Positions 45,401 through 55,047 of a stretch of DNA of 64,000 nucleotides are shown here, piece by piece (position 1 is the first letter of the stretch; every line of letters begins with the position of its first letter). Both the position numbers and the translations under genes were made by a program. Source of the DNA: Branchiostoma floridae (lineage: Eukaryota > Chordata > Leptocardii > Amphioxiformes > Branchiostomatidae); assembly GCF_000003815.2 (NCBI RefSeq), contig NC_049981.1:31222777-31286776 (forward strand), given 5' to 3'. The notes below the pieces were generated by a model. The model ran no database searches. It was not told the DNA's origin and worked only from the letters and a program-made list of their open reading frames with translations.

Positions 45401-48400
45401 TTTATGATGATGATTTCGTACATCTTGAAATTGTCTGTTAAAAGCCTCGATTGGCAAATTTTTAAAGAAAAATTCCAAGGTACAAGGAAACGCATACATG
45501 AACGTAGTTTGGTTGGCCAAAAAAATAATACCTATACCTAAATACCTAACTCAAAAGGAAAAACTGTTGTTCTCCCTTACAGGCTTCCCAAGTTGACCTT
45601 GACGCTATCCAGGTCACGGCCCTGCGTATTGTGTTCGACCTTCTGCTCATCTTTGGCCTGAAGGCTTTTGGGGCTGAGAACTCGGAACAGCAGAACCAGG
45701 GGGAGGGAGAGGGGGAGACAGAAGAGCCGCAGCAGGCCACGCCTAACAACACAGCCAACAGCCTGCTGTCCATCCTGACAGGCATGCTGGACTCGGAGGT
45801 CAGTGTTCATGATACATCAAGGCTGTCTCAAGTTTTGTTTCTTTTTCTGTCCCATGTTGTTCATTTTCTTTGTTAAACCTATCATTTTAAGCTTCCAAAA
45901 ATGCGTTTTCATCAGTTTCATGCCATGAAGTTCAGATTTTTTTTAGACTAACGGAGTGGAATGTCCATCCTAAAAAGCTAATTTCCATGTGGAAACAAAG
46001 GACATGTCTTTAAGACAACCCTGCTGCAAAACCATGTCAATTTCTGCTCTTTTTTTGTCCCACATCTTTGACTTTGACCTGTCATAGACAGATGACTTGC
46101 AAGTGCACATTTCTCTAGCTTTATATTTCTGCCCCCAGAACACAGATATCCGCACCAACGCGGCAGAAGGCCTGGCTAAGTTGATGATGTCAGGCCGAGT
46201 GCTGAGCTGGAAGCTGCTGTCCAGACTGATGCTTCTGTGGTACAACCCCACCACCGAGGACGACACACATCTGCGACACTGTCTGGGGACATTCTTCCCC
46301 ATGTTCGCCTTCTCTGGGAGGTTTGTACATTCATTTTGTAACTTCTGTTGTTGTTGTCTATACATCAGACTAGTATATTCCTGTATCCTTTGCACTATTT
46401 GAGGTCATTCTTCCCCATGTTCGCTTTCTCGGGCAGGTTGGTAGCTTCTGTTGTTTAAACTATTACTTAAAAAGTGCATGCCTGTATCCCACCACGCCAC
46501 CTACATGTACATCTTTCCCATGTTTGCTTTCCCTGGCAGGTCGGTACTACTACTGCTTCTGGTGTTGTGTATACTCTTACTTCACACAGTCTTTGTTCTA
46601 TTAGATAGATAACCTCCTACCACACACACCCTCCTCTCATTATACAGCCCCAAAGAAAGTAGTAACTTGCTTACATTTTTGTAGTTCAGTGTTTAGTGTG
46701 TCGCTCACCTGACATGCACGCTACCAGAAACGGTTGCAGTCCTTAGGTCGGGACGTTAGTCTGGTCATTGAGCTAGAAGAATTTCCCAGTACAATAAACC
46801 TGTGAAAACTGTACATAGCATCTGCCTTCTCTGCCACAACAGGTGGAAGAGTAGCTCTTCAGTGAGCTGAACTGGATTGATATCACTGTCACTTTAACAG
46901 CTTCATAACAGAACTTCTTTCCTCCCCCTTCCCCAGGTCCGCCCAGGAGTGTGTGGAGGAGGCGTTCCTCCCCACCCTGCAGACATTACTGGACGCTCCC
47001 GACACGTCGCCCCTGGCAACGGTTGACGTGGGCAACGTGGGGAGTCTGCTGACCACGCTGACGAGCCGCGCCAACATGAAGCAGTTCTGTGTGGAGAGGA
47101 CGGGGAAACCTGACCTGCCAAGGGATATGGAGGTGGGCAGGAACATAATGTTGTGACTCACAGTTTTAGAACTCTTAAAGTGAAAACCTCACATTCCCTT
47201 CTACCACGAAGTCCCAGTAACAAAAATGAATTCACAGTACTGGGACAATCCAAGACACTTGCGGACAGTGCTGTCACATGTCCATTGTATTTTAGTATCT
47301 TCACTATGTTACAAGTTTTGTGCGTTGGGTGTCTCAAAAATTAATTTGTCTTTTGGTGGGGTGAGGGGTTGCAAACTGAATTTCTAAACCTGATTGTCCA
47401 TATTTTCTACCAAATCACATGTTCTCCCCAGGACTACTCTGCCCTGAGTCATGGCAACCTTCCCCTGAAGCTGTGTAACAAATGGTTTAAATTTCCTGTC
47501 TCTAAAATTTAGCACATTGTCTATCTATCCCCAGGAGTACTCTGCCTGATATAACTTGGCCCTAAAGCTGTGTAACAAATGGTTTTCTGTCTCTAAAATG
47601 GAGCACATTATTTTTTCTCCCCAAGGGCTACTCAGGCCATGATAACCAGGCCCCGAAGGTGGGTTTTCCTGTTTCAAAACTGACTTCCAACCCTCCAAGA
47701 TCTATTTATTCTGGTGAAAAACTGTCTAGTTGCTACTATGTAGTCAAATTGTTGTCTTTTTCGCCCCAGGACTACTCTGCCCATGACAACCTCGCCCTGA
47801 AGTTGTGTAACGAGATCCTGAAGGACACCTACTCGCCTGACGTCAGGATGTTCTGTAAGATCCTGGGGACCATGGAGCCCACAGCCTCAAGTACTGCACA
47901 CCTCAAGGACCTGTACGTCCTGTCTCAGCAGATCACTCAGGTGAGGGAGTTATACATGTATCTTCATCGACATCCTTGCAAGAAAACTACCAGTCCTGGC
48001 TGTATAACACTGTTCTTCTTGGTAGCTCGAAAACTTAGAGGTTGATTCTATCAACCTTTCAACCTTGCAACTGTTGCTCAACTAGTTAAAATGCAGATAC
48101 ATGTACAAAATGATGTTTTGTTTTCTGTCTTCTCAAGAAGTTAGATGACAGATGAGAATGTTCCTCTGTTCCATGGATACAAATGGTTTACTTTCTTTGT
48201 TTATCAGTTGTTCGAATTGCGTTCCATGGAGGTAAATGTTTTCGTTTTTCCCCAGGAGTTGGATGACAGAATGTCCCTGAAGTACATGGACCAGTTCCAG
48301 AAGACCCTGTGTGAGCTGTGCCCAGGTCTGACAGGGGACGGTCAGGGGGACACCAGTCAGACTGGACAGGAGAACACGAGTCAGACTGGACAGGAGGGGA

Positions 48401-51032
48401 CAACAGGGAACCAGCGGGAGACAGAGGGGAACAAGGAACAGTCTCAGGACAAGGAAGGTACTGAGAAAGAAGACAATCTTTTGTAGTTACTGTTACAGTA
48501 GTAGTAGTATCCAGTAGTTGACAGGGGTTGGTCAGGAGAACACCAGTCAGACAGGACAGGACCAGGGGACAACAGAGACCCAGGGGGAGCCAGAGGGGAA
48601 CAAGGAACGGACTCAGGACAAGGATGGTACTGATGGAGATGCAATCTTTACCAGACAAATTACAATCAAGTTTAAAACATGAAGTTTTTTAATTGTCAGT
48701 GTGGCCTTTGCTTTGTCCCAGCAACGACTGTAAAGATGCCTGCAAACCAAACTAGTTTTTATTATGTTTTATCATTTATATTTGTGAGTATTACTAATTA
48801 GCCAAAAAAGCACATTGCCTATATAAAAGGCCCTCAATTTGCATGTGAAAAGTTGAACCAGACTTGTTTTCATACCATGCTTCATATTATGGCATGTCTT
48901 CCAGAGCTCTGTACTTCTCATGTAGATGGCATTATGAAGTGAGAAACTCATGTATATTACCCTTCCCTGCATTGCCTCAGATACAGGTTGTGAACTGGGA
49001 AGTACTCAGGCTACAGAAAAGCCACAAGAGACGACCGTCCTGACTTCTGTTGAAAATGTGGACCAACTGGAAGACAACGTGTTCGCTACTCCTGCACCTC
49101 CAACCAACAAGAAGGCTCAAAAAGGTTCTCTTTCTTATCATAACTAAGGTCACAGCAAGTAGATTTTATGTATGCCATCAATGCCCACAGTTTCCCTTGC
49201 TTAAATGATTCTTTGCTGTACATTTTTTGGAGATCTCATTAGACTCGCAGTCTGCGGAGGATGTCATCCAGAAAATTTACTTGCCTTGGCTTAATTCTAA
49301 AAGAATCCAAACATTGTAGACTTTCTACACGTACTTGTCTAGCTTTTAAGTTCAGAGTGATGCTGAAAAAGAGTGATGGATGTCCAGAAGTAAATCTCTA
49401 TTCTTTTTTATCCTGTTGTAGATTGAGTTGCCTTTAAACAAAGGTAGAGGTTTGTTTACCTGGATATCTACCCTTCATAAATGTGTTGGTTAGAGTGTGA
49501 ACATGTAATTTAATCAAACCTGTTTATTTCCCCCTCTCCTGTAGGTAAAAGTACAGCTGCCAAGAAGAAAGCAGCCACCAAAACTCCAGGGAAAACTCCG
49601 GCCAGGAGAGGCAAGAAAAAAGCAGACTGGGAGTCAGACAGGTAGATGTTTGGTACCATACCTCTGAATTTGTCTGTAATACTCTATTCTTAAATGCCCC
49701 ATAGGGTAGTGCCAGATCCCAAGTTCCAGATAGTTCCATACGTAGACCCCCCTTCCTGTTAAGTTATTTTGTCATATATAGCCTCTCTGACTCCCCGTTC
49801 GAACCAGCGGGGTTTGAGGACAAACAGTGTTTTTACTTCAATAGGAAGCAGACTGAATAAAAATTCTAACTGGAAGCTATGTGAGTCCACTGCCCATCCC
49901 CCAAAAAAGGCCAGGGTCGCTGCGGGTTTTTCTAGGGTAGGGAAACAGGAATTTTCAACTTTTTTTCCTAGGCCTGACTACTAGCGTTACCTGTTCTCCT
50001 GATGTTTCTAACCGTTTCCCTGATCCCCCAGTGATGCTGATGCAGAAGCCAGCATGTCGGAGAGCCCAGCAGCCACCCTTCCGTGCTTGTTCCAATTCTC
50101 ATGCTCTTGCAGTTATTTTCTAGAAAAGCCCCTGCTAGGCTAGGAACCCCTTCTCCTGATGTTTCTAACCGTTTCCCTGATCCCCCAGTGATGCTGATGC
50201 AGAAGCCAGCGTGTCGGAGAGTGCAGCGCCCTCCGCCCACACTCGTTCCAATTCTCGCTCTCTTGCAATTATTTTCTAGAAAAGCCCCTGCTAGGCTAGG
50301 AACCCATTCTCCTCGTGTTTCTAACCGTTTCCCTGATCACCCAGCGATGCTGATGCGGAAGCCAGCGTGTCGGAGAGTCCAGCGCCCGCCACCCGCGCCC
50401 GATCCACCCGTAAGGCTGCGACGCGCACCCGGGTCAACCTGAAGGATCTGCTGTCCGACTCCGGCAGCGACGCACCTCAGGACGACTCACAAGCAGTGTA
50501 AGGCACAATTACTGTGATATTAGGTTTGCTGTATTCCTACTGCCTTCTACTAGTGCCTAGGTCAGGAGCTTCCCTCCCTTCCTTGTATGTACCTGCATTT
50601 TGCTCTATAGGGCCCTAGATTCTGCTACTTTTAAACTGAATGCTTGCAGCTCTGTTCTGAATCTCAAATTCTGCATAATTTCTAATGTGCTTGTTTCAAT
50701 TTAGATTATGTCTAAGACTTGTAGAGATTGCAGAAAACTAAAAACAACAGCCTCAGTGCTTTGACTCAAATATTGCAGAAATCAAAGTATTTCGAGCCCT
50801 TTGTGGCAATTCTAATGGTGCATCTGCATACAGCTAGTCCTGAGGTGCATCACTGGTGCCTTTTAACTTTGGAGCCAGCTTAAACTATGCAAAAAATTAA
50901 GACCAATATCATAACTCTTTGTTTTCTAACCTCTGAGTTTTCATAGTGTACCATTAACACTTGTTTCATGTTACTTACAGACCCAAAAGGTCAACTCGAA
51001 GAACTCTACGCTCATTAGACAACACGTCTTAG
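33431..51032 (+). CDS. NCAPG: Condensin complex subunit 3 (CAP-G)
   Basis: HEAT-repeat subunit of condensin I; with CAP-D2 and kleisin CAP-H it binds DNA and drives mitotic chromosome compaction. Coding exons: 33431-33538, 34081-34299, 34682-34910, 36257-36402, 37135-37333, 39163-39283, 39700-39849, 40772-40909, 42075-42288, 42955-43131, 43618-43725, 44818-44937, 45583-45798, 46139-46320, 46937-47132, 47770-47940, 48256-48457, 48981-49124, 49545-49641, 50345-50497, 50981-51032. All phases agree, giving about 1113 aa (human about 1015). Conserved blocks include EFIHYLK..VV..REPAVER, RLRDKIPAIRVQAVLAL.RLQDP, LQQGLNDRS, ALYWRCLCQYVKS, EGLAKLM...LLWYNP and CVEEAFLPTLQTL. The C-terminus is basic and Ser/Thr-rich, like the vertebrate tail. 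The start ATG directly follows a splice acceptor, implying a non-coding first exon. Nearly every intron carries partial copies of the adjacent exon edge. Confidence 0.95.
34306..34646 (+). mobile_element. hAT-like MITE at the exon 2 donor of NCAPG
   Basis: Ends are CAGGGTTAGAAATAC at left and GTATTTCAAGCCCTG at right (inverted). Subterminal GTGCAGGTA motifs occur in both orientations. An inverted second copy lies at 43805-44117. CAGGG termini with a GAAA-type follow-on suggest hAT. The flanking 8-mers (AGGTACAA, TGTACCAA) are not identical, so the target duplication is unproven. The element begins only 6 bp after the exon 2 splice junction. Confidence 0.65.
34797..35218 (+). repeat. 146-bp tandem array spanning the exon 3 / intron 3 edge
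   Basis: The last 114 bp of exon 3 plus about 32 bp of intron (GTAGGTAGTGTTGTATATAA...) are repeated at 34797, 34943 and 35089, with an exact 146-bp period. Each copy keeps the GT donor, but only the first is joined to a full exon. Shorter scraps of the exon end (GAGCTGTGCTGTTATTACAG-like) occur near 35350 and 35495. Copies 2 and 3 lack acceptors and look untranslated. Confidence 0.92.
35787..36256 (+). repeat. Partial copies of the exon 4 acceptor edge
   Basis: The intron end plus exon 4 start (CCAG|CGTACCAGTACCTGTTAGG) appears at 35787, 36001 and 36140 before the genuine exon at 36257. The copies keep AG acceptors but drift out of frame after 40-60 bp. GTAGTTGTAAATGGTGT repeats separate them. 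Confidence 0.9.
36617..36911. mobile_element. Foldback element in NCAPG intron 4
   Basis: Inverted arms share CCTGG/CTCTGAAAGCCA, then ..CTTTTA.., then GGCAGCCAAGGCAGGT and GGAGTCATGCAG. The copy is about 295 bp and nearly symmetrical through its length, so the transcript can fold into a long imperfect hairpin. No frame. Confidence 0.75.
37325..38229. mobile_element. Two inverted hAT-like MITEs in exon 5 edge copies
   Basis: 37486-37824 and 37908-38229 are inverted copies of one element with CAGGGTTGGACA termini and internal phrases AGCCCGATTGTCCAGGGCAAG and TTGAGTGAGATTTTGA. The material between and before them (CTGTGGGACAGGTA.....AAACAGGGCTAG at 37325, 37450 and 37822) repeats the exon 5 donor edge. 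The MITEs therefore inserted into an exon-edge duplication. As inverted neighbours they could pair in the pre-mRNA. Confidence 0.7.
38747..39162 (+). repeat. Tandem copies of the exon 6 acceptor edge
   Basis: TTCCAG|ATGAGGAAGTGACGACAGG plus about 60 bp of exon 6 recurs at 38747, 38874 and 39036 before the real exon at 39163. Between copies a 27-bp unit (ATGTGGATAACTTGTTTTAG + TGTAGTG) is itself repeated. Each copy has a usable-looking AG, yet only the last continues through the exon to a donor. Confidence 0.92.
39842..40415 (+). repeat. 34-bp minisatellite, 15 units, built on the exon 7 donor
   Basis: The unit GTACAGAG|GTGAGTTCTAAT then GTCAGTATGTCTGG recurs with an exact 34-bp period; the GTGAGT starts run from 39850 to 40326 (15 copies). 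Each unit begins with the last 8 bases of exon 7 and contains a consensus GTGAGT donor. The array is followed by a longer copy of the exon 7 end (40360-40415). Splicing has one correct donor and at least 15 decoys. Confidence 0.95.
40535..40771 (+). repeat. Two partial copies of the exon 8 acceptor edge
   Basis: CAG|YCACCTGGAGACCCTGCC at 40535 and 40652 precedes the real exon at 40772, with periods of 117 and 120 bp. Each copy diverges or stops (CTGTACTGTAGT) after about 60 bp. Confidence 0.9.
41090..41751. mobile_element. piggyBac-like MITE with TTAA duplication
   Basis: Termini are GGGGGCACACCCCAGTT (left) and the complement of CGGTGCACACCCCAGTT (right). TTAA lies immediately outside both ends (41086-41089, 41752-41755). 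A TTAA target duplication is diagnostic of piggyBac-type insertion. The 662-bp interior has no transposase frame. It sits in NCAPG intron 8. Confidence 0.7.
41934..42074 (+). repeat. Partial copy of the exon 9 acceptor edge
   Basis: CAG|GAAGCGTCTCCGCAGCC and about 65 bp of exon-like sequence lie at 41934, 141 bp before the real exon 9. Both acceptors are preceded by (TTTG)n polypyrimidine-like tracts. The copy's exon homology breaks at ...CGCCCCCTACCAAAGCGG. Confidence 0.9.
42598..42954 (+). repeat. Two partial copies of the exon 10 acceptor edge
   Basis: CCAG|CTTGCGTCCATCC and about 75 bp of exon 10-like sequence occur at 42598 and 42739; the real exon is at 42955. The copies keep the reading frame for GAGGAGATGGACCAACT but then run into intron. 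A (CACTGTAAG) motif separates them. Confidence 0.88.
43558..43617 (+). repeat. Partial copy of the exon 11 acceptor edge
   Basis: AATGACCCCTTGACACTGCT at 43558 copies the exon 11 start (43618) one 60-bp period upstream, with the same TTTGTTTATTTGTT tract before it. Confidence 0.8.
43805..44117 (-). mobile_element. Inverted copy of the intron 2 hAT-like MITE
   Basis: GGCTCAAAATAC...GCACTGGTGCAGGTAA at left and ACCTGCATATGCAGG...GTATTTCGAGCCCTG at right is the reverse complement of the element at 34306-34646, over about 310 bp. Confidence 0.75.
45000..45300 (+). repeat. Partial copies of the exon 12 donor edge
   Basis: The exon 12 end, CTGTGTAAGGACACAGCAGT..CTTCCTACAG|GTGAG, is copied at about 45025-45095 and 45230-45300, separated by CTAAC/GGTACCA-rich spacers. 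The first copy retains a good donor; the second has lost it. Confidence 0.88.
46400..46545 (+). repeat. Short copies of the exon 14 donor edge
   Basis: TTCTTCCCCATGTTCGC.TTCTCGGGCAG at 46407-46437 and a weaker TTTCCCATGTTTGCTTTCCC at 46514-46540 copy the exon 14 end (46290-46320). Confidence 0.8.
47430..47660 (+). repeat. Partial copies of the exon 16 acceptor edge
   Basis: CCCCAG|GACTACTCTGCCC plus AACCT..CCCTGAAGCTGTGTAAC occurs at about 47430, 47532 and (diverged) 47622, before the real exon at 47770. Each ends in a TGTAACAAATGG-type tail instead of the exon's TGTAACGAGATC. Confidence 0.88.
48490..48660 (+). repeat. Copy of the exon 17 repeat-coding end
   Basis: GGGGACAACAGAGACCCAGG...GAACAAGGAACGGACTCAG...AAGGATGGTACTGA duplicates the end of exon 17 (48340-48470) about 150 bp downstream. 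Exon 17 itself encodes a short internal repeat (NTSQTGQE). Confidence 0.85.
50010..50344 (+). repeat. Two copies of the exon 20 acceptor edge
   Basis: CCCCAG|TGATGCTGATGCAGAAGCC lies at 50033 and 50188; the full exon starts at 50345, periods 155 and 157 bp. Each copy includes about 60 bp of exon, then GTTCCAATTCTC...TTTTCTAGAAAAGCCCCTGC. All three acceptors would enter the same frame for DADAEAS.SES. Confidence 0.9.
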
Positions 51033-52707
51033 GTTAATGCAAATGAAAATGACAACCCGGGACTATGATGAATATGTATACTAAAATTTCAATCATTGAA
51101 AAACTAGAGAAGTCAGAAAATGGACTAGAGCACACTGAATGTACCACTGTCCTGTACATGTTTGTTTTCATGTATGCATCTCATCTCTGTTGACACCGAA
51201 GCATTTTTGAGCTAAACAAGTATACAAAAAAATCTGGAGAAACTAGTAGGCATTGATTTGATCATTGTTTGAGAAAATTTGCCAGCTGACAGCCTACTGT
51301 TCACACCACTGACTGTTGGTCAATGAATGGAAAATGTCTAATTCTTTTGAGGAAATTATGTGTAGCAGAAGTTATATTTTAAAGTAAGACTTCCACGGTG
51401 GTGCGTGTAGGTTCTAATTGGTCAATTGTGCACCATCATGATACAAGGAGAGCGTTGTTCACCTAAGCATCCCTACATTTTGTTTATCACAAAAAAGCTA
51501 TGTCCTCTTCATTTCCAGTATATTTGAGTTCTGTGATATCGTGCCAATATCATTCTACTCTTGCAAAACCTTCTGGAGGTTTTATTTCTCTTTGTGTTTT
51601 AGAAAACAGTTTGAAGCATTTCATTGACATACTCGCTTCAACTGACTAGTCTTATTCTTAGGTCTGTATGTTGATCTTGGTGATTAAACTGTCAATTATC
51701 ACCTTCAGCTGGTATGATGTTTCTTGCATGTCCTTCAAGATTGGTTTCTGAGAACTTTATGTTCCACACAATATAGTAGCATTAGCAATGTTTATAGGGG
51801 ATTACTTTAATTTCTAGGCATGATATTAATTGTGGGGATACAAAGTAACTAGTCAACCACCAGTCAATGTCTAAATGAGTTCAAACCTCCCAATGTTTCT
51901 GTGAGCAAAACACTTCCCTTTCAGAGTGTCATAATTAGTAGAGGTACACAATGTACATGTATGTTCTTACATTAATAATTCCTGGAAAAACTCCACTCTT
52001 GACTAGAAACCAAATGTCTCATCCTTAGTGAATCATATTGCTTATTTATGACAAAAATTGCCCTCTAAAATTTAAAATAGGAAGTGCTTAATTTTCAGAC
52101 AACATTCAACTACATGTATCGATGACTACAATTCTAAATGTTTAAAAAGGACATATTAGACATTATGGTTTTGACACATTGTATTTTTACACAGCACAGC
52201 AAACATTCAGTCAGCACAAACTCTATTAGATATGATACATATTGTACTATGGAATACTATAACAAGGATTCTTTGCAGTATGGAGAAAATGGAGTGTTTG
52301 CATCTGCAAAATTGATGAACAAAAAACCACTGCAAACATTTCCTCCTTTACAGCATTCAGCACACTACATTTTGTAGTTTGGTACATCGGTTCACATACA
52401 CTAGGTCCTGTCTCTGTAACACTAACAATATTTTGGCTGCTTGTCACGTTGTCGTAAATCTGAGATCAATAATTAGGGAGTTTTTAGGCTCTATGTACAC
52501 ACACTTGTCTCTGGATCAGTATAATAGCATTTTACACGCAACAAACTCAACTGTTTATGGTAACAATCCCTTCCAAGCTTTCCATCTGTCACATTTCAAA
52601 GGTCAAATGATCAGTTATGATCCTTTGTATTAAGGATCCAGCAAAGGAAGCTGACAGCACACACAGCTCTTTATAGGCATCAAGGAAAGTCTACTATGAC
52701 ATCAAAC
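51033..52707. other. NCAPG 3' flank / probable 3' UTR
   Basis: No coding structure. An ATTAAA at about 51683 is one candidate polyadenylation signal, but several AT-rich alternatives exist. Short frames near 52138-52633 show no domains. Confidence 0.4.
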
Positions 52708-52710
52708 TTA

Positions 52711-52944
52711 GGCCACACCTATTTATTATCTTGGCTCTGTTATTTCTCAGCAAAAATTCAGCAAAAGGACTTTCAAGGTAAAATTCTTAGAGGGTCAGAG
52801 GGAAAACTTTCATCTGAATATTAACTATCTAAAACTTTGTGTATGAAGGTACAGACGTTCCCTCACACCCTGTTTTAAAACTAATGTTAGGTTTTCCTCA
52901 TTATTTTTGAAATCCGAGAACCAACAAATTAAATTGGTGTTGCC
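52711..52944. mobile_element. Harbinger-like MITE, diverged copy
   Basis: Left GGCCACACCTATTTATTATC and right (complement) GGCAACACCAATTTAATTTG are diverged inverted ends with TTA outside each (52708-52710, 52945-52947). It is 234 bp and related to the better-preserved copy at 53264. Confidence 0.7.
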
Positions 52945-53059
52945 TTATCTGGCTAAAAATTTGTACATTAACATTAATGTACAGGCTATAGCAAGTTTTT
53001 ATTTTATGCTTATTACTTTTTGCCTACTTTTGAAAAAAAAATTCCCCTTCAAAGATGGT

Positions 53060-53127
53060 GCAAATGATGACATTTTAATGTCATCATTTGCCCATTTTGG
53101 TACTTAAAAGTACCAAAATGGGCAAAT
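53060..53127. repeat. Two overlapping perfect hairpins
   Basis: GCAAATGATGACATT-TT-AATGTCATCATTTGC (15-bp arms, 53060-53091) runs directly into a second palindrome centred at 53106-53107 with 20-bp arms (53086-53105 / 53108-53127; core CCCATTTTGGTACTT). The shared ATTTGC means only one of the two can form fully at once. Neither has mismatches, which implies recent origin or maintenance. Confidence 0.92.
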
Positions 53128-53944
53128 ACATCATGTGGTATCCTTGATTGTACCTATTGGACACCAGTGAGGAACATGTAGCCATGACCGTAGTTGTAGA
53201 AGTGAAGTTAAGTAAAAATGTGTTGGTTGTCAACTTCGTATGTGATACCAATCTACCACATTAGGCCACACCAATTTAATTTCTTGGTTCACGGACTCGC
53301 TCGCTCCTATTTTTTGGAAAAAAAATAAAAATTACCACTAAGCAAATTTTCACAATTAATGAAACCATTCACCAACTTTCTGGTGTAGCAAATTGGCCTT
53401 TATATTATAAGCTCCTTAAAGTGTGGGTATTATTATTGAAGTTATATTTTTCATTCATGAAGAATGGGACAAACATAAAAACTGACACTACTTTTGTAAT
53501 TTTCAACGAACAGGTGCTGTTACTGTACAGTACAGTAATAGTGTTTTTGTACTTTTTTCAAGCTGAAAACTTTTTATTCTTTATGTTTTGGATTAGCCCT
53601 TACCTTTACCCCAACCATTTTACAATTTCTATTTTTATTTCGCCCTCTCGCTCCATATTTTTTATGAAAAAATCCGTGAACCAAGAAATTAAATTGGTGT
53701 GGCCTTAGGGTCACTTTGTGCACCAGGACCTCTTTAATATTAAAGTAAAATACTTAATGTGGACTGTGATGCCATAATTGTGGTGTAAAACCAAGACTTA
53801 GTCTTGTTTCAACATTTATGGTGTTAATTTTGAAAATCTGGCCATCTTGTTTTTCTACCCATATGCATCTTCAAGCCCTCTCTCAAGAGACATTTGGAGT
53901 CTGTAGAAGATGACATCCATAACAAACATTTACTTCCTGTGGCC
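53128..53944. mobile_element. Host repeat interrupted by the 53264 MITE
   Basis: Phrases at 53165-53200 and 53770-53860 match 5960-6210 in order, and the right end is ...TTCCTGTGGCC followed by TTA. The outer copy is therefore older and was split by the younger TTA-flanked MITE. The left terminus is not clear. Confidence 0.55.
53264..53704. mobile_element. Harbinger-like MITE with 32-bp perfect TIRs
   Basis: Both ends read GGCCACACCAATTTAATTTC then TTGGTTCACGGA inward, without mismatch. TTA lies outside each end (53261-53263, 53705-53707). The 441-bp AT-rich interior is non-coding. TTA target duplication and GGCC termini fit PIF/Harbinger. It has landed inside another copy of the family represented at 5861. 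Confidence 0.82.
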
Positions 53945-53949
53945 TTAAG

Positions 53950-55047
53950 TACAGGCAAATCCTTACTTAGTCTAATAGTTATACTTTTTACACACTAAAC
54001 ACACCGTACACGACAGCACTTGAGCATTATCACTAATCTTTGGTAAAAGTCTTCCCCCTACAACTACATGTACATGTACAGCAGTGGCAAAAACCATCCT
54101 GCTAGTGACATTATTGGAGAGCACACATTAAATGACTTGTCTAGTTCTGATGCTAGATGGTGGCATGTATTTACAAATCAGATTAAAATTTGGCTTCAGC
54201 TTTCTGAGCTTCAAAGTTAAGCTAGGGTCTCAAAGCTGGTACTTTCATTTTCAAGGCACCACATGTACTATTCACTTCAACGGGTATAATGTATATTAAA
54301 GCATCTTTAAAATTCAAGAATGGTGGCTTTTAATAATCAGTCACTGTTTGAAAAGTTATTTAATCTACCAGTATAGCTTACCTTTGAACTTGCTGCACAC
54401 ATAATTAATCTCACAATTTTGTATGCTGAGATAGGTTGTAATTTCTAGTAAAACAATGATCAGATTAATTTTGCTTTTTATGTACATGCACATTGTAGTC
54501 CAGTCTTTGTGTTCAATACCTACTTCAGCTGAATATTATCATCATACCAAGGTGGCAGTTTGCGGAGGGGACCAATGCTGAATTGTTCAAATTGAACTTT
54601 CCAAATGTAAGCAATTATGTTAGCATGAAAGTTCCTCTATCTGTGTTAGATGAACCAGCACTGCAAATAATTGGGGCTTGCCCAAATGTTCAGCTGAATC
54701 TGTCAGCCTTGTTCAAGGAATGGACCAGTCTGCTGCTGCTATTTCCAGGATGTCACGTAGAAGCCACATGACTGCAGCACTGTGTCATAAAGGCCTGATA
54801 AATCCTAGTTTCGGAACCAGATTTCTTTGCAAGAGGAGTGAAGGAGGCTGTGTTCTAGCTCACTGTCCAATATTTACCAGAGACACGCAGGGGGTGGGGG
54901 GTGGTGGTGCACGGCAGACCTGTTGCTGGAGTCTCGTGCCTTCAACTTCACATCCTTGGAATAGCAGGAAACTTTGCTAAAGAAATTTTGTGGTTTCGTG
55001 TCATCATTGCTGTTTTTAAACTTGAGAGTTTAGTGTGAGAAGTCTTC
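53950..55047. other. Intergenic between NCAPG and the pyrin/GTPase gene
   Basis: No gene, RNA or defined repeat is recognised. Frames near 54583-54980 lack any domain signal. The 3' UTR of the minus-strand gene should enter from the right; no convincing AATAAA (TTTATT on this strand) was found close to 55048. Confidence 0.4.

Noticed and set aside
50083-50442. 119-aa plus-strand frame over the exon 20 copies
   Set aside because: It is off-frame to NCAPG and arises from the tandem repetition of the exon edge.
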